From Ruminococcus sp. (GTDB lineage Bacteria; Bacillota_A; Clostridia; Oscillospirales; Ruminococcaceae), in the NCBI GenBank assembly GCA_017480485.1, contig JAFVAN010000003.1, positions 1 through 64,000 on the forward strand: a DNA stretch of 64,000 bases. Reading direction: 5' to 3'. The stretch's first letter is position 1; each line of letters opens with the position of its first letter. Below are positions 1 through 7,214 of this stretch, in pieces. Below the pieces are notes generated by a model that was given only the letters and a program-made list of their open reading frames with translations, ran no database searches and was not told where the DNA came from. Made by a program: the position numbers and the translations under genes.

Positions 1-543
1 GCCGGTCAAGTTGCTGTAAATGCAATCATCACTGTAACAGAAAGTTGCCGTCAACTCCTTGCAGCCCAGGAGTGTACAATATTTATCATAAGGGCATTGA
101 AGCACATCTACACGCAATCGCTTGTTATCGGCTTCATAGAATTTTGTTTTAAATCCGGCTTCTTCGTTAAAAGAAACAGAGAGCATCTTGGAAAATGCCT
201 TGAGAAACAAAGAACGCATAAAAGTCGGCTTTGTCAGGCGGCGCAAACGCTTCATATCAGGCTCTACTCCAATGCGAATTGCTTCCATTAGTAAATCGAT
301 CGCCTGTTCACTTGGAATATGCTGTATCATCTGCCTATACAGTGCAGCACGGGGGAAAATCATCTTGTCTGTGTGGTCTTTCTCCTTTTTAGGCAAGCCG
401 ACATACTCCCTGCAAAGCGCATTACATTTTTTAACCGCTTCATCAACAATGGATACAGTCGCTTCTTCTCCAAGCTGCTCTTTCAAAGTGTCCAGAACAT
501 ATTTATATCCGTTATTCTTTTCATAGTATTTTGCTGTGAGCAT
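1..543 (-). CDS. L-2-amino-thiazoline-4-carboxylate (ATC) hydrolase family protein, 3' end outside window
   Basis: Read by translating the minus strand from an ATG at 543; 181 codons are open to the window edge with no stop, so the C-terminus is missing. An AGGAG site lies 7 bases before the ATG. The diagnostic part is near residues 150-173: CPYDKYC, a second Cys at 161, then FCYSDD, matching the Cys-rich 'CPYxxYCxxLGCxELTxxFCxSDD' block of the ATC-hydrolase family (Pfam PF14196). True ATC hydrolases open the thiazoline ring on the way to L-cysteine; most clostridial members are uncharacterised, so the substrate is unknown. The short plus-strand ORFs over this region are shadows. Confidence 0.8.
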   Translation of the reverse strand, partial: MLTAKYYEKNNGYKYVLDTLKEQLGEEATVSIVDEAVKKCNALCREYVGLPKKEKDHTDKMIFPRAALYRQMIQHIPSEQAIDLLMEAIRIGVEPDMKRLRRLTKPTFMRSLFLKAFSKMLSVSFNEEAGFKTKFYEADNKRLRVDVLQCPYDKYCTLLGCKELTATFCYSDDCIYSNLTG

Positions 544-680
544 AGTATTACTCCTATAAATTCCGATTTACCTTATTAACAACACAAAACTTAAAAGGGA
601 CTTTTTTATCGGCCGAATGGCCGTCAGTCGCCAACGGCGACACCATAACTATTCACTGTTCACTGAGCGAAGCGTTTCCA

Positions 681-710
681 ATTATCAACTATCAACTATC
701 AATTATCAAC
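681..710. repeat. Short tandem repeat of a TATCAAC-like heptamer
   Basis: Three to four imperfect copies of TATCAAC / AATTATCAAC run in tandem and include the stop codon of the response-regulator gene. The same kind of 7-10 base periodic sequence, with different bases, is found at 3280-3335. Both look like intergenic simple repeats. Confidence 0.6.
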
Positions 711-1367
711 TAGCTTGAACCCTATCCCCCATACCGCCTCGATGTACTCTCGCCCGCCTGCCTGCCGCAGCTTGCGCCGCAGGTTGGAGATGTGCATTTT
801 CAGCGAGCTTTCGGTGCAGTCGGGGGTGTCCTCGGCAATGCGGTCAAGGATGCTTAGCTTCGCCACTGCCTGACCGTGGTTTATCATCAAAAGCTTTAGG
901 ATGGCGAACTCCGTGCGGGTGAGCTTTACCTCCTGCCCCTCGGCGGTGACAATGTGGCTCTCGGTGTCAAGAGTCAGGCCGCCGCTTTTCAGCAGGGCAG
1001 CCGTGCCCGTCGGTCTGCTGCGCAGCGCAACGGTTATTCGGGCCAGCAGCTCGCTTATCTCGAAGGGCTTTGTGATGTAATCCACAGCGCCCCCCAGCAG
1101 CAGCTTGACTTTATTTGCGGTATCTATCTTGGCGCTTACCACGATGACGGGGATGCTCCGTATCTTCGGCAGCAGCTCCTCTCCCGAAAGCCCGGGCAGC
1201 ATAAGGTCAAGCAGCACAAGGTCCGGCTTTTCCTGCCCAAGAAGCAGCAGCGCCTCGGTCCCCGAATAGGCCCGCAGCACCGAATAGCCCTCCTGCACCA
1301 GCACTCTTTCCAGCATATCCCCGATGGCTTGGTCGTCATCTATAACAGCGATGGTTTGCTTTTCCAT
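699..1367 (-). CDS. OmpR/PhoB-type response regulator without an adjacent kinase
   Basis: A 222-residue two-domain transcription factor. The receiver domain (1-110) has the acidic pocket D10-D12, phospho-acceptor D54 in LLDLMLPG, switch Ser78 and Lys100 in TKPF. The C-terminal 100 residues form the winged-helix DNA-binding domain (TRTEFAILKLL, then SSLKMHISNLRRKL and GIGFKL). The start at 1367 is chosen because GGAGG lies just upstream; an upstream in-frame ATG at 1409 lacks one and would fall within the promoter region. No histidine kinase is next to it, so its partner must be encoded elsewhere. It is transcribed divergently from the ECF sigma gene at 1556. Confidence 0.93.
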   Translation of the reverse strand: MEKQTIAVIDDDQAIGDMLERVLVQEGYSVLRAYSGTEALLLLGQEKPDLVLLDLMLPGLSGEELLPKIRSIPVIVVSAKIDTANKVKLLLGGAVDYITKPFEISELLARITVALRSRPTGTAALLKSGGLTLDTESHIVTAEGQEVKLTRTEFAILKLLMINHGQAVAKLSILDRIAEDTPDCTESSLKMHISNLRRKLRQAGGREYIEAVWGIGFKLVDN

Positions 1368-1397
1368 TTCTATCCTCCGTGTGTGTTTGCTTTCTTG

Positions 1398-1426
1398 ATT
1401 ATAGCACAACTCAGATAATTATTCAA
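1398..1426 (-). promoter_or_regulatory. Sigma-A promoter of the response-regulator gene
   Basis: On the minus strand TTGAAT (1426-1421), a 17-base spacer and TATAAT (1403-1398) with the extended -10 context TGTGC. It lies about 30 bases upstream of the chosen start codon. Confidence 0.75.
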
Positions 1427-1555
1427 GTCCCGGGCGTTGTGTCTCGTGCAAAAGCTGCAGCTAAAAACATTCATCAAATATTAACTTTATTTTAACAACC
1501 GCTCCCGCCCATAGGCGCACAATTATTTAGAGCGGGAAAGCAGGGAGGTGGAGCT

Positions 1556-2083
1556 GTGGCCGCGGATAAGACCTTTGACAGACTGTACGAGAGCACCAAG
1601 CAGAGCGTGCTGATATACATTGCGGCCCGCTGCCGCAGCATAACGGATATCGAGGATATCTATCAGGAGACCTATCTGCGGGCCTACGATGCCCTGCGGC
1701 AGCGTAGGGAGCTGCGGGACCCCGAGGCCTTTGTGATGGGCATTGCAAAGCACTGCGTCTCCCACTACTATTCCGTCCTGCAGCGGATGAAGCTGAGAAT
1801 ACAGCCCGCGCCGCGGGAGGAAACCTCTGAGCTCCCTGACCTTGCGGACGACGAGGACCTTGAGGAGCTTGTGGCGGACAGGCTGCTCTACGAGGAATTG
1901 TATAACGACATATGCACCCGCCCGCCGACTGTCCAGAGGATGTTTTATCTGCACTACCTGCTGGAGCTGCCCCTCTCACAGACCGCTGAAGCCCTCGGCC
2001 TCACCGAGGGGCAGGTAAGGCAGCAGCTTTATAAGACCGTCCGCGAGCTCAGACGGAAATACGGAAGGAGAGACGCCGAATGA
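1556..2083 (+). CDS. RNA polymerase ECF-family sigma factor
   Basis: A 175-residue sigma-70 family protein with only regions 2 and 4, the ECF layout. Region 2 (about residues 10-75) contains the DIEDIYQETYLRAY helix that contacts core polymerase and the -10 element. Region 4 (about 115-170) has a helix-turn-helix (LPLSQTAEALGLTEGQVRQ). Starts at GTG 1556, with GGAGG 7 bases upstream. Its stop overlaps the next gene's start in ATGA, so it is translationally coupled to the putative membrane partner. First gene of a likely six-gene operon ending in an ABC exporter, which may be its regulon. Confidence 0.92.
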   Translation: MAADKTFDRLYESTKQSVLIYIAARCRSITDIEDIYQETYLRAYDALRQRRELRDPEAFVMGIAKHCVSHYYSVLQRMKLRIQPAPREETSELPDLADDEDLEELVADRLLYEELYNDICTRPPTVQRMFYLHYLLELPLSQTAEALGLTEGQVRQQLYKTVRELRRKYGRRDAE

Positions 2084-3219
2084 AACAGAAGGACCTTTTC
2101 AGAAACGCCCTGAGGCAGGGTGCTGGCCTGCCCACCGAGCGCTCCTCCTCGGATATCCTGGCTGCCGGAAAGAGCCGCGCTCGGGTAAGGCCATCCCTTG
2201 CGGGCTATGCGGCGGTGGCAGCGGCCTCGGCAGTCATCGCGGGGAGCGGGGTGCTTTTCGTTATGAGCTCCCGCAGCACCGCAAAGCCCGAGCTATCAGC
2301 CAACGATGCTTCGCAGGCTCTCTCCTCGTCGGAGGAGATAAGAGCCGAGAGGACCATCGACCTTTCGGCGCTTCAAGGCCTCTTAGAGGATATCAGTGAG
2401 AGCCCCGAGCTTTTCGACTACTCGGCCTCCCGCACCCGTCTTGACATTGATAAGGGCGAGGAGGAGATGTACTATATCTCAAACGAGAGCAAGGACGAGG
2501 CGGCGGCAGAAACGCTGCGCTCTGTCGCCTGCTACTTCTCGGAAGCAGAGCTTGAATACCTCGGGCGCGGCACGACGGAGAAAAACATTGACGCCGATCG
2601 GGACGTCTATCGGCTCTTTACCAGCGCCGCCGAAACGCTTTCCGTCTATGGCGCCGCAGGCAGCGATGATCTGCGGGCCCTCTCATATTTCTGCGAAGGG
2701 GGAGAGGTCTATCTCTCCTTCAGCGGCGCGGACGGCTATGTGGGCGCCGACACGGTCATGAAGTATTTCAGGGTGAAAAATGCGGCCACGCCGCCGCTTT
2801 TTGAGGACGGCCTTGCACAGCTGCCCGACTGGACCAAGTCCATGACCTATCTTGATATCTCCACGGGGCAGCGCACCGTGACCCTCACCGACCCCGAGGG
2901 CAAGGTGAGCTTTGACATCACTGTGGAGGAGGGCAGCGGCCCGCCCCGAGTCACCGTGAGCCCCCTGAGGCTGCCCGAGGACACCACCATGGCCGAGAGC
3001 CTGCTGTCCCTGCGCCTCGAGCCCGTGAGCGACCGCCCCGATGATACGGCCCTGCGCCGCGACCAGCCCTTCCGCAGCGGTGTCATCACCTTCGAGGATG
3101 AAGAGAACGGCTATACCGCAGATGACATTGCCTACGTGCGGGTACGGCTGTGGCTCAACACCTCTCGGCACTCGGGGCAGGACTACGCCTACGAGCTGAT
3201 GGCGGATATCTGTCTTTGA
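2080..3219 (+). CDS. Single-pass membrane protein coupled to ECF sigma factor (putative anti-sigma factor)
   Basis: 379 residues: a short cytoplasmic N-terminus (about 40), one membrane segment (about 42-62, GYAAVAAASAVIAGSG...), then a roughly 310-residue extracytoplasmic part rich in Asp, Glu and Ser. No zinc-binding anti-sigma motif (HxxxCxxC) is visible, so the anti-sigma role is inferred only from position, coupling and topology. The outer domain would be the sensor. No known domain was recognised in it. The gene overlaps the sigma gene by 4 bases. Confidence 0.7.
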   Translation: MKQKDLFRNALRQGAGLPTERSSSDILAAGKSRARVRPSLAGYAAVAAASAVIAGSGVLFVMSSRSTAKPELSANDASQALSSSEEIRAERTIDLSALQGLLEDISESPELFDYSASRTRLDIDKGEEEMYYISNESKDEAAAETLRSVACYFSEAELEYLGRGTTEKNIDADRDVYRLFTSAAETLSVYGAAGSDDLRALSYFCEGGEVYLSFSGADGYVGADTVMKYFRVKNAATPPLFEDGLAQLPDWTKSMTYLDISTGQRTVTLTDPEGKVSFDITVEEGSGPPRVTVSPLRLPEDTTMAESLLSLRLEPVSDRPDDTALRRDQPFRSGVITFEDEENGYTADDIAYVRVRLWLNTSRHSGQDYAYELMADICL

Positions 3220-3279
3220 ATTTACAATTTCATAACAACTAAAAGGCTCCCTTCGGCACATAGAGTTTAGAAATCAGAT

Positions 3280-3335
3280 GTTAGAGGTTAGATCGCACCG
3301 TATCTCACCTCTAACCTCTCACCTCTAACCTCTAA
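3280..3335. repeat. Intergenic inverted/tandem repeat of an ACCTCTA unit
   Basis: Arm TTAGAGGTTAG at 3280-3290 is complementary to TCTAACCTCT at 3310-3319 and again at 3324-3333 (14-base spacing), so alternative hairpins can form just before the ribosome site of the lipoprotein gene at 3355. It may attenuate or stabilise the operon mRNA. No T-tract follows, so it is not a classical terminator. Confidence 0.6.
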
Positions 3336-3354
3336 AAGGAAAGGAGTCTTTTCT

Positions 3355-4629
3355 ATGAAAAAAATATTTGTTATCATGCTTTCGGCGCTCATCCTCGCGG
3401 CCTGTGCAGAGGCCCCCGAGGAGGTAAAGCGGGAGAACGAGGTGCTTGACCGCACGGAGGACGCCGTTCGGGAGAACGCCGAGGACAGCAGGGACGAGCT
3501 TACCCTCTCCACTATGGAGGAGATAAGGGCGGCCCTCGAAAATGACATCCGGCAGAACGCCACCAACGTCAGCGCCGCGAAGGTCTTTGTCAGCGACGCC
3601 GAGTCCATGCCCGTCTATACTATCAAGCGCCACTTCGGCACAGTGGATGTCTTCAAGAAAATAATTGCGGAGAGCCTCGGCTCCTGCGACGAGGGTGACT
3701 TGGGCCATTCTGAGGACGGGCATTCCTATTTTCAGTGGAGCCCCACCGAGGTCCTGAACTATAACAACGAGTGCGAGGGCTCTTGGTTCTATCCCGACAC
3801 CACTGACAAAAAGGAGGCACCCAAGTTCTTCTATTCCGACTGCGGCATGTTCATACACAGTGAGGGCGACCCCTATGCGGGAGAGGTGGCCGATACCTAC
3901 GACCTTCGCAAGGGCGATACCTTCCCCGAGGAGAAGCTGACCCTGACGGACGGCGGCCGGTGCTCGGTGGCCGAGGCCGTGAAGGAGTCCGAGGAAGAGG
4001 CAGAGAAATATATCTCTCGGCTGTTCTGCGAGGGTATGAGCGTTCGGGTGTATATGGCCTCGGTCTACCGTCAGGACAGTGGCAGCAGCATAACGATGTA
4101 CGCCGATATCGTTATGCCCAACGGCGCGCCCGTGCTCTGCGGCGCAAAGATCGCAGGAGATGTCATGTCCCGCTACTACGACGGCAAAAGCCCCATGATG
4201 CCCGAGAACATCCTTGTGTTTTCAAAAAGCGGTGCAGGGAAGCCCGCAGACGTTATCATCAACCGCACCCCCGCCCCTGATGAGCAGACCGAGAGCGGCG
4301 ACAGGCTGCTGAGCTACGGCGAGGCCGTGAAGCTCCTCTCCTCTCGGCTGGCCACCGCATCTGCCTACGAGTTTGACTGCGCCTCTCTCGAATATGTCAT
4401 CTCCGCCCCATATTCCGAGCGCTACTGCGCTCAGGCAGTCTACGGCGACGGCTCTGCCTTTATGGACTTTTACAACGAGCTCTATTACCACATGGACGAC
4501 AACCGTGAGTACCTGCGGCCCTGCTGGGTCTTTCGGGACCTGAGCAAGCAGTGCGAGGGTGAGAACGAGTGGGTGCAGGGCGGGATATACACCGTTGACG
4601 CCCTCACGGGCGAGATCGGGATATACTGA
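3355..4629 (+). CDS. Lipoprotein of unknown function in ECF-ABC operon
   Basis: 424 residues with a clear lipoprotein signal: MKK, a hydrophobic core and a lipobox ending LILAAC (Cys 17), so it should be anchored to the outer face of the membrane. The remainder is acidic and soluble, with no domain I recognise. AAAGGAG precedes the ATG. It sits between the sigma/membrane-partner pair and the ABC permeases, 10 bases before the first permease. It could be an accessory or sensory subunit of the exporter or a second ligand sensor for the sigma system. Both ideas rest on gene order only. Confidence 0.75.
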   Translation: MKKIFVIMLSALILAACAEAPEEVKRENEVLDRTEDAVRENAEDSRDELTLSTMEEIRAALENDIRQNATNVSAAKVFVSDAESMPVYTIKRHFGTVDVFKKIIAESLGSCDEGDLGHSEDGHSYFQWSPTEVLNYNNECEGSWFYPDTTDKKEAPKFFYSDCGMFIHSEGDPYAGEVADTYDLRKGDTFPEEKLTLTDGGRCSVAEAVKESEEEAEKYISRLFCEGMSVRVYMASVYRQDSGSSITMYADIVMPNGAPVLCGAKIAGDVMSRYYDGKSPMMPENILVFSKSGAGKPADVIINRTPAPDEQTESGDRLLSYGEAVKLLSSRLATASAYEFDCASLEYVISAPYSERYCAQAVYGDGSAFMDFYNELYYHMDDNREYLRPCWVFRDLSKQCEGENEWVQGGIYTVDALTGEIGIY

Positions 4630-4638
4630 GGTGCCGCC

Positions 4639-5556
4639 ATGCCAAACACACTTTTGTTCGACCTGAAAAAGAACCTGCTCGCGGCACACTTTCTGCTGGG
4701 GGCGGGGGCGCTGCTGGTGCTGATGCTCTCGTCAAGCTGCACGGTCTTTAACGGTCAAGCCGACCAGCCGAATTACAATTACATCCAGTTCCTGATCTTC
4801 GCCGACCGCCGGGAGGTCATGTCCACCGTTCTATACTGCGATATCCATATGTTCATTCGGGGCTTCGGCGGCGAGTGGCTGGCGGTATTCCTGCCTATGC
4901 TCACGGGCCTTGCCTGCGTCCCGATGCTCTGCGACGAGCTGAACTCCGGCGCCTTCCGCATGATCGTGACCCGTCGGGGCAGGAGGCGATATATCCTTTC
5001 TAAGCTCTGTGCCGCCGCCCTGACGGCCATGCTCATGCTGCTGCTGGCGGCGGTGCTCTTCGGGGTCTTCTGTCTGGCGGCCTTTCCCTCGCCTCGGGAA
5101 TATCTGGACGCCGCCTCGGGCGAGGAGAGGCAGCGGATATGGCGGGGCCTTTCCTTCTCCGAGTACCCGCTGAACTCGCTGCTTCATTCACGCAGCAGGG
5201 CGCTGGTGGCCCTTTCGCGGCTTATTACCCTCATGCTCTATTCGGCCCTGCCCTGTCTTTCCGCCATGCTGATGGGGGCCCTGACCCTCAACAAATTCGT
5301 GTCTCTGTCGGTGCCTGTGATGGTCTGCTTTACCGTAAGACAGATAGCCCTCTCGGCAGTGCAGAGGGCCTACGAGCACGAGAGCACCACGCGGCTGTGG
5401 TTCTTCGATCTTCAAGCCCGCCTGCAATATGGCGAGACACAGTTTGAGGAGGCCATGGACCTGCCGCTTATGTGGTTCTATATCTATCCCGTTTTGATGT
5501 CGCTGCTGCTGGGGGCGGCGTTCTACAGGCTTATGAAGGGCAGGGTGAGCTGCTGA
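4639..5556 (+). CDS. ABC transporter permease, first subunit
   Basis: 305 residues with about six hydrophobic segments: one near the N-terminus (HFLLGAGALLVLML), one near 80-100, two between 115 and 155, one near 195-215 and one at the C-terminus. A large outer loop after the first segment and the short N-terminal DLKKNLL helix are typical of ABC-2-type exporter permeases. Its stop overlaps the next permease start (TGATG), so the two are translationally coupled and probably form a heterodimer served by the ATPase at 6431. Substrate unknown; peptide, antibiotic or lipid export is usual for this architecture. Confidence 0.75.
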   Translation: MPNTLLFDLKKNLLAAHFLLGAGALLVLMLSSSCTVFNGQADQPNYNYIQFLIFADRREVMSTVLYCDIHMFIRGFGGEWLAVFLPMLTGLACVPMLCDELNSGAFRMIVTRRGRRRYILSKLCAAALTAMLMLLLAAVLFGVFCLAAFPSPREYLDAASGEERQRIWRGLSFSEYPLNSLLHSRSRALVALSRLITLMLYSALPCLSAMLMGALTLNKFVSLSVPVMVCFTVRQIALSAVQRAYEHESTTRLWFFDLQARLQYGETQFEEAMDLPLMWFYIYPVLMSLLLGAAFYRLMKGRVSC

Positions 5557-6431
5557 TGAGAGATATGTTAAGAAAGGCCTTTTTCTCTGCCCGCACCGCC
5601 TATACCGACTGGCTCTGGAGCCCGCGGCTGCTGGTGTTCGGCTTTGTGTTCATGTTCGAGTTCACATATTTCCTGAAGCCCATGAACGAGCTTGCCCGCC
5701 GCCTCGGCACCCCCATAAACATCCTTGAGCCCTTCTGCGCCATGGCCAACGACCGCTACGCCCTGCCCCTCATCGTGCTGGGGTTCATGGTGCTCATCTC
5801 CGATTTCCCGAGGCTCAGCGACTTTGCGACCTTCTCGCTTTTCCGCACGGGCCGCAGAGCATGGCTGCTGGGACAGGTGATGTTCCTGTTCATGGCGGGG
5901 CTGACCTACATAGGCTTCATCCTTGCATCGTCGCTGCTGTGCGTCATGAACAACGCCTATTACCTAAACGCCTGGAGCCTTGTACAGAAGCGGCTCTTGC
6001 TCGATACCGACGAGGCCCGCACCCTCTGCGGTCTCTATCCCTTTGCGCGGATGGATACCTCTGTGCTGCGGCAGGCGCGGCCCCTCGAGGCCCTGCTCCA
6101 TGGGGTGCTGCTCATACTGCTTTTCATAGTCGCGGTGGGCTGCGTGCAGCTGCTGTTTGCGCTGATGCAGAGGAAGGTGATCAGCGTCTTTGTAAACCTC
6201 TCGGCCTGCGCCGCGGGGCTGGTGCTGCTGATAATAGATATCAGGGCCAAGTGGCTTTTCCCCATCTCCAACGCCGTCTTCGGCTGGCACTACGACGGCA
6301 CCTACAACGAGACCAATATGCCTATCTCGGCCTCGTACATCTATTTTGGAGCGGTCATCGCTGTCATGCTCCTGCTGCTGAGGGGGATGGTGCGGCGCTG
6401 CTCGTTCCACATCACGGGAGGAACGGAATAA
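5556..6431 (+). CDS. ABC transporter permease, second subunit
   Basis: 291 residues starting at the ATG within TGATG; an upstream in-frame extension is only overlap with the previous gene. Hydrophobic segments near residues 20-40, 65-85, 100-125, 180-205, 215-235 and 265-285 give the same six-helix plan as its neighbour, and both proteins begin with a short amphipathic helix followed by a conserved-looking transmembrane segment. The stop overlaps the ATPase start in TAATG, so expression of permease and ATPase is coupled. Confidence 0.75.
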   Translation: MRDMLRKAFFSARTAYTDWLWSPRLLVFGFVFMFEFTYFLKPMNELARRLGTPINILEPFCAMANDRYALPLIVLGFMVLISDFPRLSDFATFSLFRTGRRAWLLGQVMFLFMAGLTYIGFILASSLLCVMNNAYYLNAWSLVQKRLLLDTDEARTLCGLYPFARMDTSVLRQARPLEALLHGVLLILLFIVAVGCVQLLFALMQRKVISVFVNLSACAAGLVLLIIDIRAKWLFPISNAVFGWHYDGTYNETNMPISASYIYFGAVIAVMLLLLRGMVRRCSFHITGGTE

Positions 6432-7066
6432 TGGATATAATAGAAGTTAAGGAACTGTGCCTCACCATAGGCAAGACACAGATACTCAAAGGCGTGAGCG
6501 TTGCCTTTGAGGAGGGGAGGATACACGGCCTCATCGGCCGCAACGGCTCGGGCAAGACCATGCTGATGAAGTGCATATGCGGGTTCATCAAGCCCACGTC
6601 GGGAGAGATAACCGTTGACGGCAGGCGCGTGGGCAAGGACGTTGACTTTCCACAGGATATGGGTATCATCATCGAGACCCCGGGTTTCATCCCCTATTAT
6701 TCGGGATATAAAAACCTTAAGCTCTTGGCGGGCCTCAACAACAGGATAGGGCGCGACGAGATACGCCGAAGCATGGAGCAGGTGGGCCTCGACCCCGACC
6801 TTCGGCGCCACGTCCGCAAGTACAGCCTCGGTATGCGCCAGCGCCTCGGTCTCGCTCAGGCGATCATGGAGGACCCGAAGCTGCTGATACTGGACGAGCC
6901 CTTCAACGGCCTCGACAAGGACGGCGTCCGCGAGATGCGGGAATACCTACTTTCCTACAAAGAGCAGGGCAAGACCATCCTTATCTGCTCCCACTCCGCC
7001 GAGGACATCTCCGTGCTCTGCGAGACTGTGCATGAGATGGACAAGGGCGTCCTTCGGGCGGTGTAG
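6431..7066 (+). CDS. ABC transporter ATP-binding protein
   Basis: 211 residues forming one nucleotide-binding domain. Walker A is GLIGRNGSGKT (about 34-44), the Q-loop region follows near residue 80, the signature is the degenerate YSLGMRQR (about 130-137), Walker B with catalytic Glu is LLILDEPFNGLD (about 155-166) and the H-loop is ICSHS. The LGMRQR signature and short length are typical of bacitracin/lantibiotic-immunity-type exporters. An open frame extends upstream to 5861 but overlaps the permease gene; ATG 6431 matches the family N-terminus. Last gene of the operon, followed by a strong terminator. Confidence 0.93.
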   Translation: MDIIEVKELCLTIGKTQILKGVSVAFEEGRIHGLIGRNGSGKTMLMKCICGFIKPTSGEITVDGRRVGKDVDFPQDMGIIIETPGFIPYYSGYKNLKLLAGLNNRIGRDEIRRSMEQVGLDPDLRRHVRKYSLGMRQRLGLAQAIMEDPKLLILDEPFNGLDKDGVREMREYLLSYKEQGKTILICSHSAEDISVLCETVHEMDKGVLRAV

Positions 7067-7081
7067 CTGAAAAGTGTTGTC

Positions 7082-7121
7082 AAAAAAGATATCTCCCCCC
7101 TGCGGGGGAGATATCTTTTTT
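7082..7121 (+). terminator. Rho-independent terminator after ABC operon
   Basis: Near-perfect stem AAAAAAGATATCTCCCCC / GGGGGAGATATCTTTTTT with a short loop. The A-run on the left arm makes it potentially bidirectional. Confidence 0.9.
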
Positions 7122-7151
7122 GACCTAATACGGGCTCTTTTTATCAATGTA

Positions 7152-7181
7152 TTGACATCTTTATACAAAATGTGATATAAT
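7152..7181 (+). promoter_or_regulatory. Promoter for the transglutaminase-like gene cluster
   Basis: TTGACA (7152-7157), 18-base spacer and TATAAT (7176-7181) with TGTGA before the -10. It lies 33 bases before the first gene. Confidence 0.75.
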
Positions 7182-7214
7182 TATACAGATTATAAATAAA
7201 GCATTGGAGCTGTG

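Noticed and set aside
97..579. Overlapping plus-strand ORFs of 64-112 codons
   Set aside because: They lie over the minus-strand ATC-hydrolase frame, which has a ribosome site and family motifs; the plus ORFs have neither.
5861..6430. 190-codon N-terminal extension of the ABC ATPase frame
   Set aside because: It overlaps the permease in another frame; the ATPase family starts at ATG 6431 within TAATG coupling.
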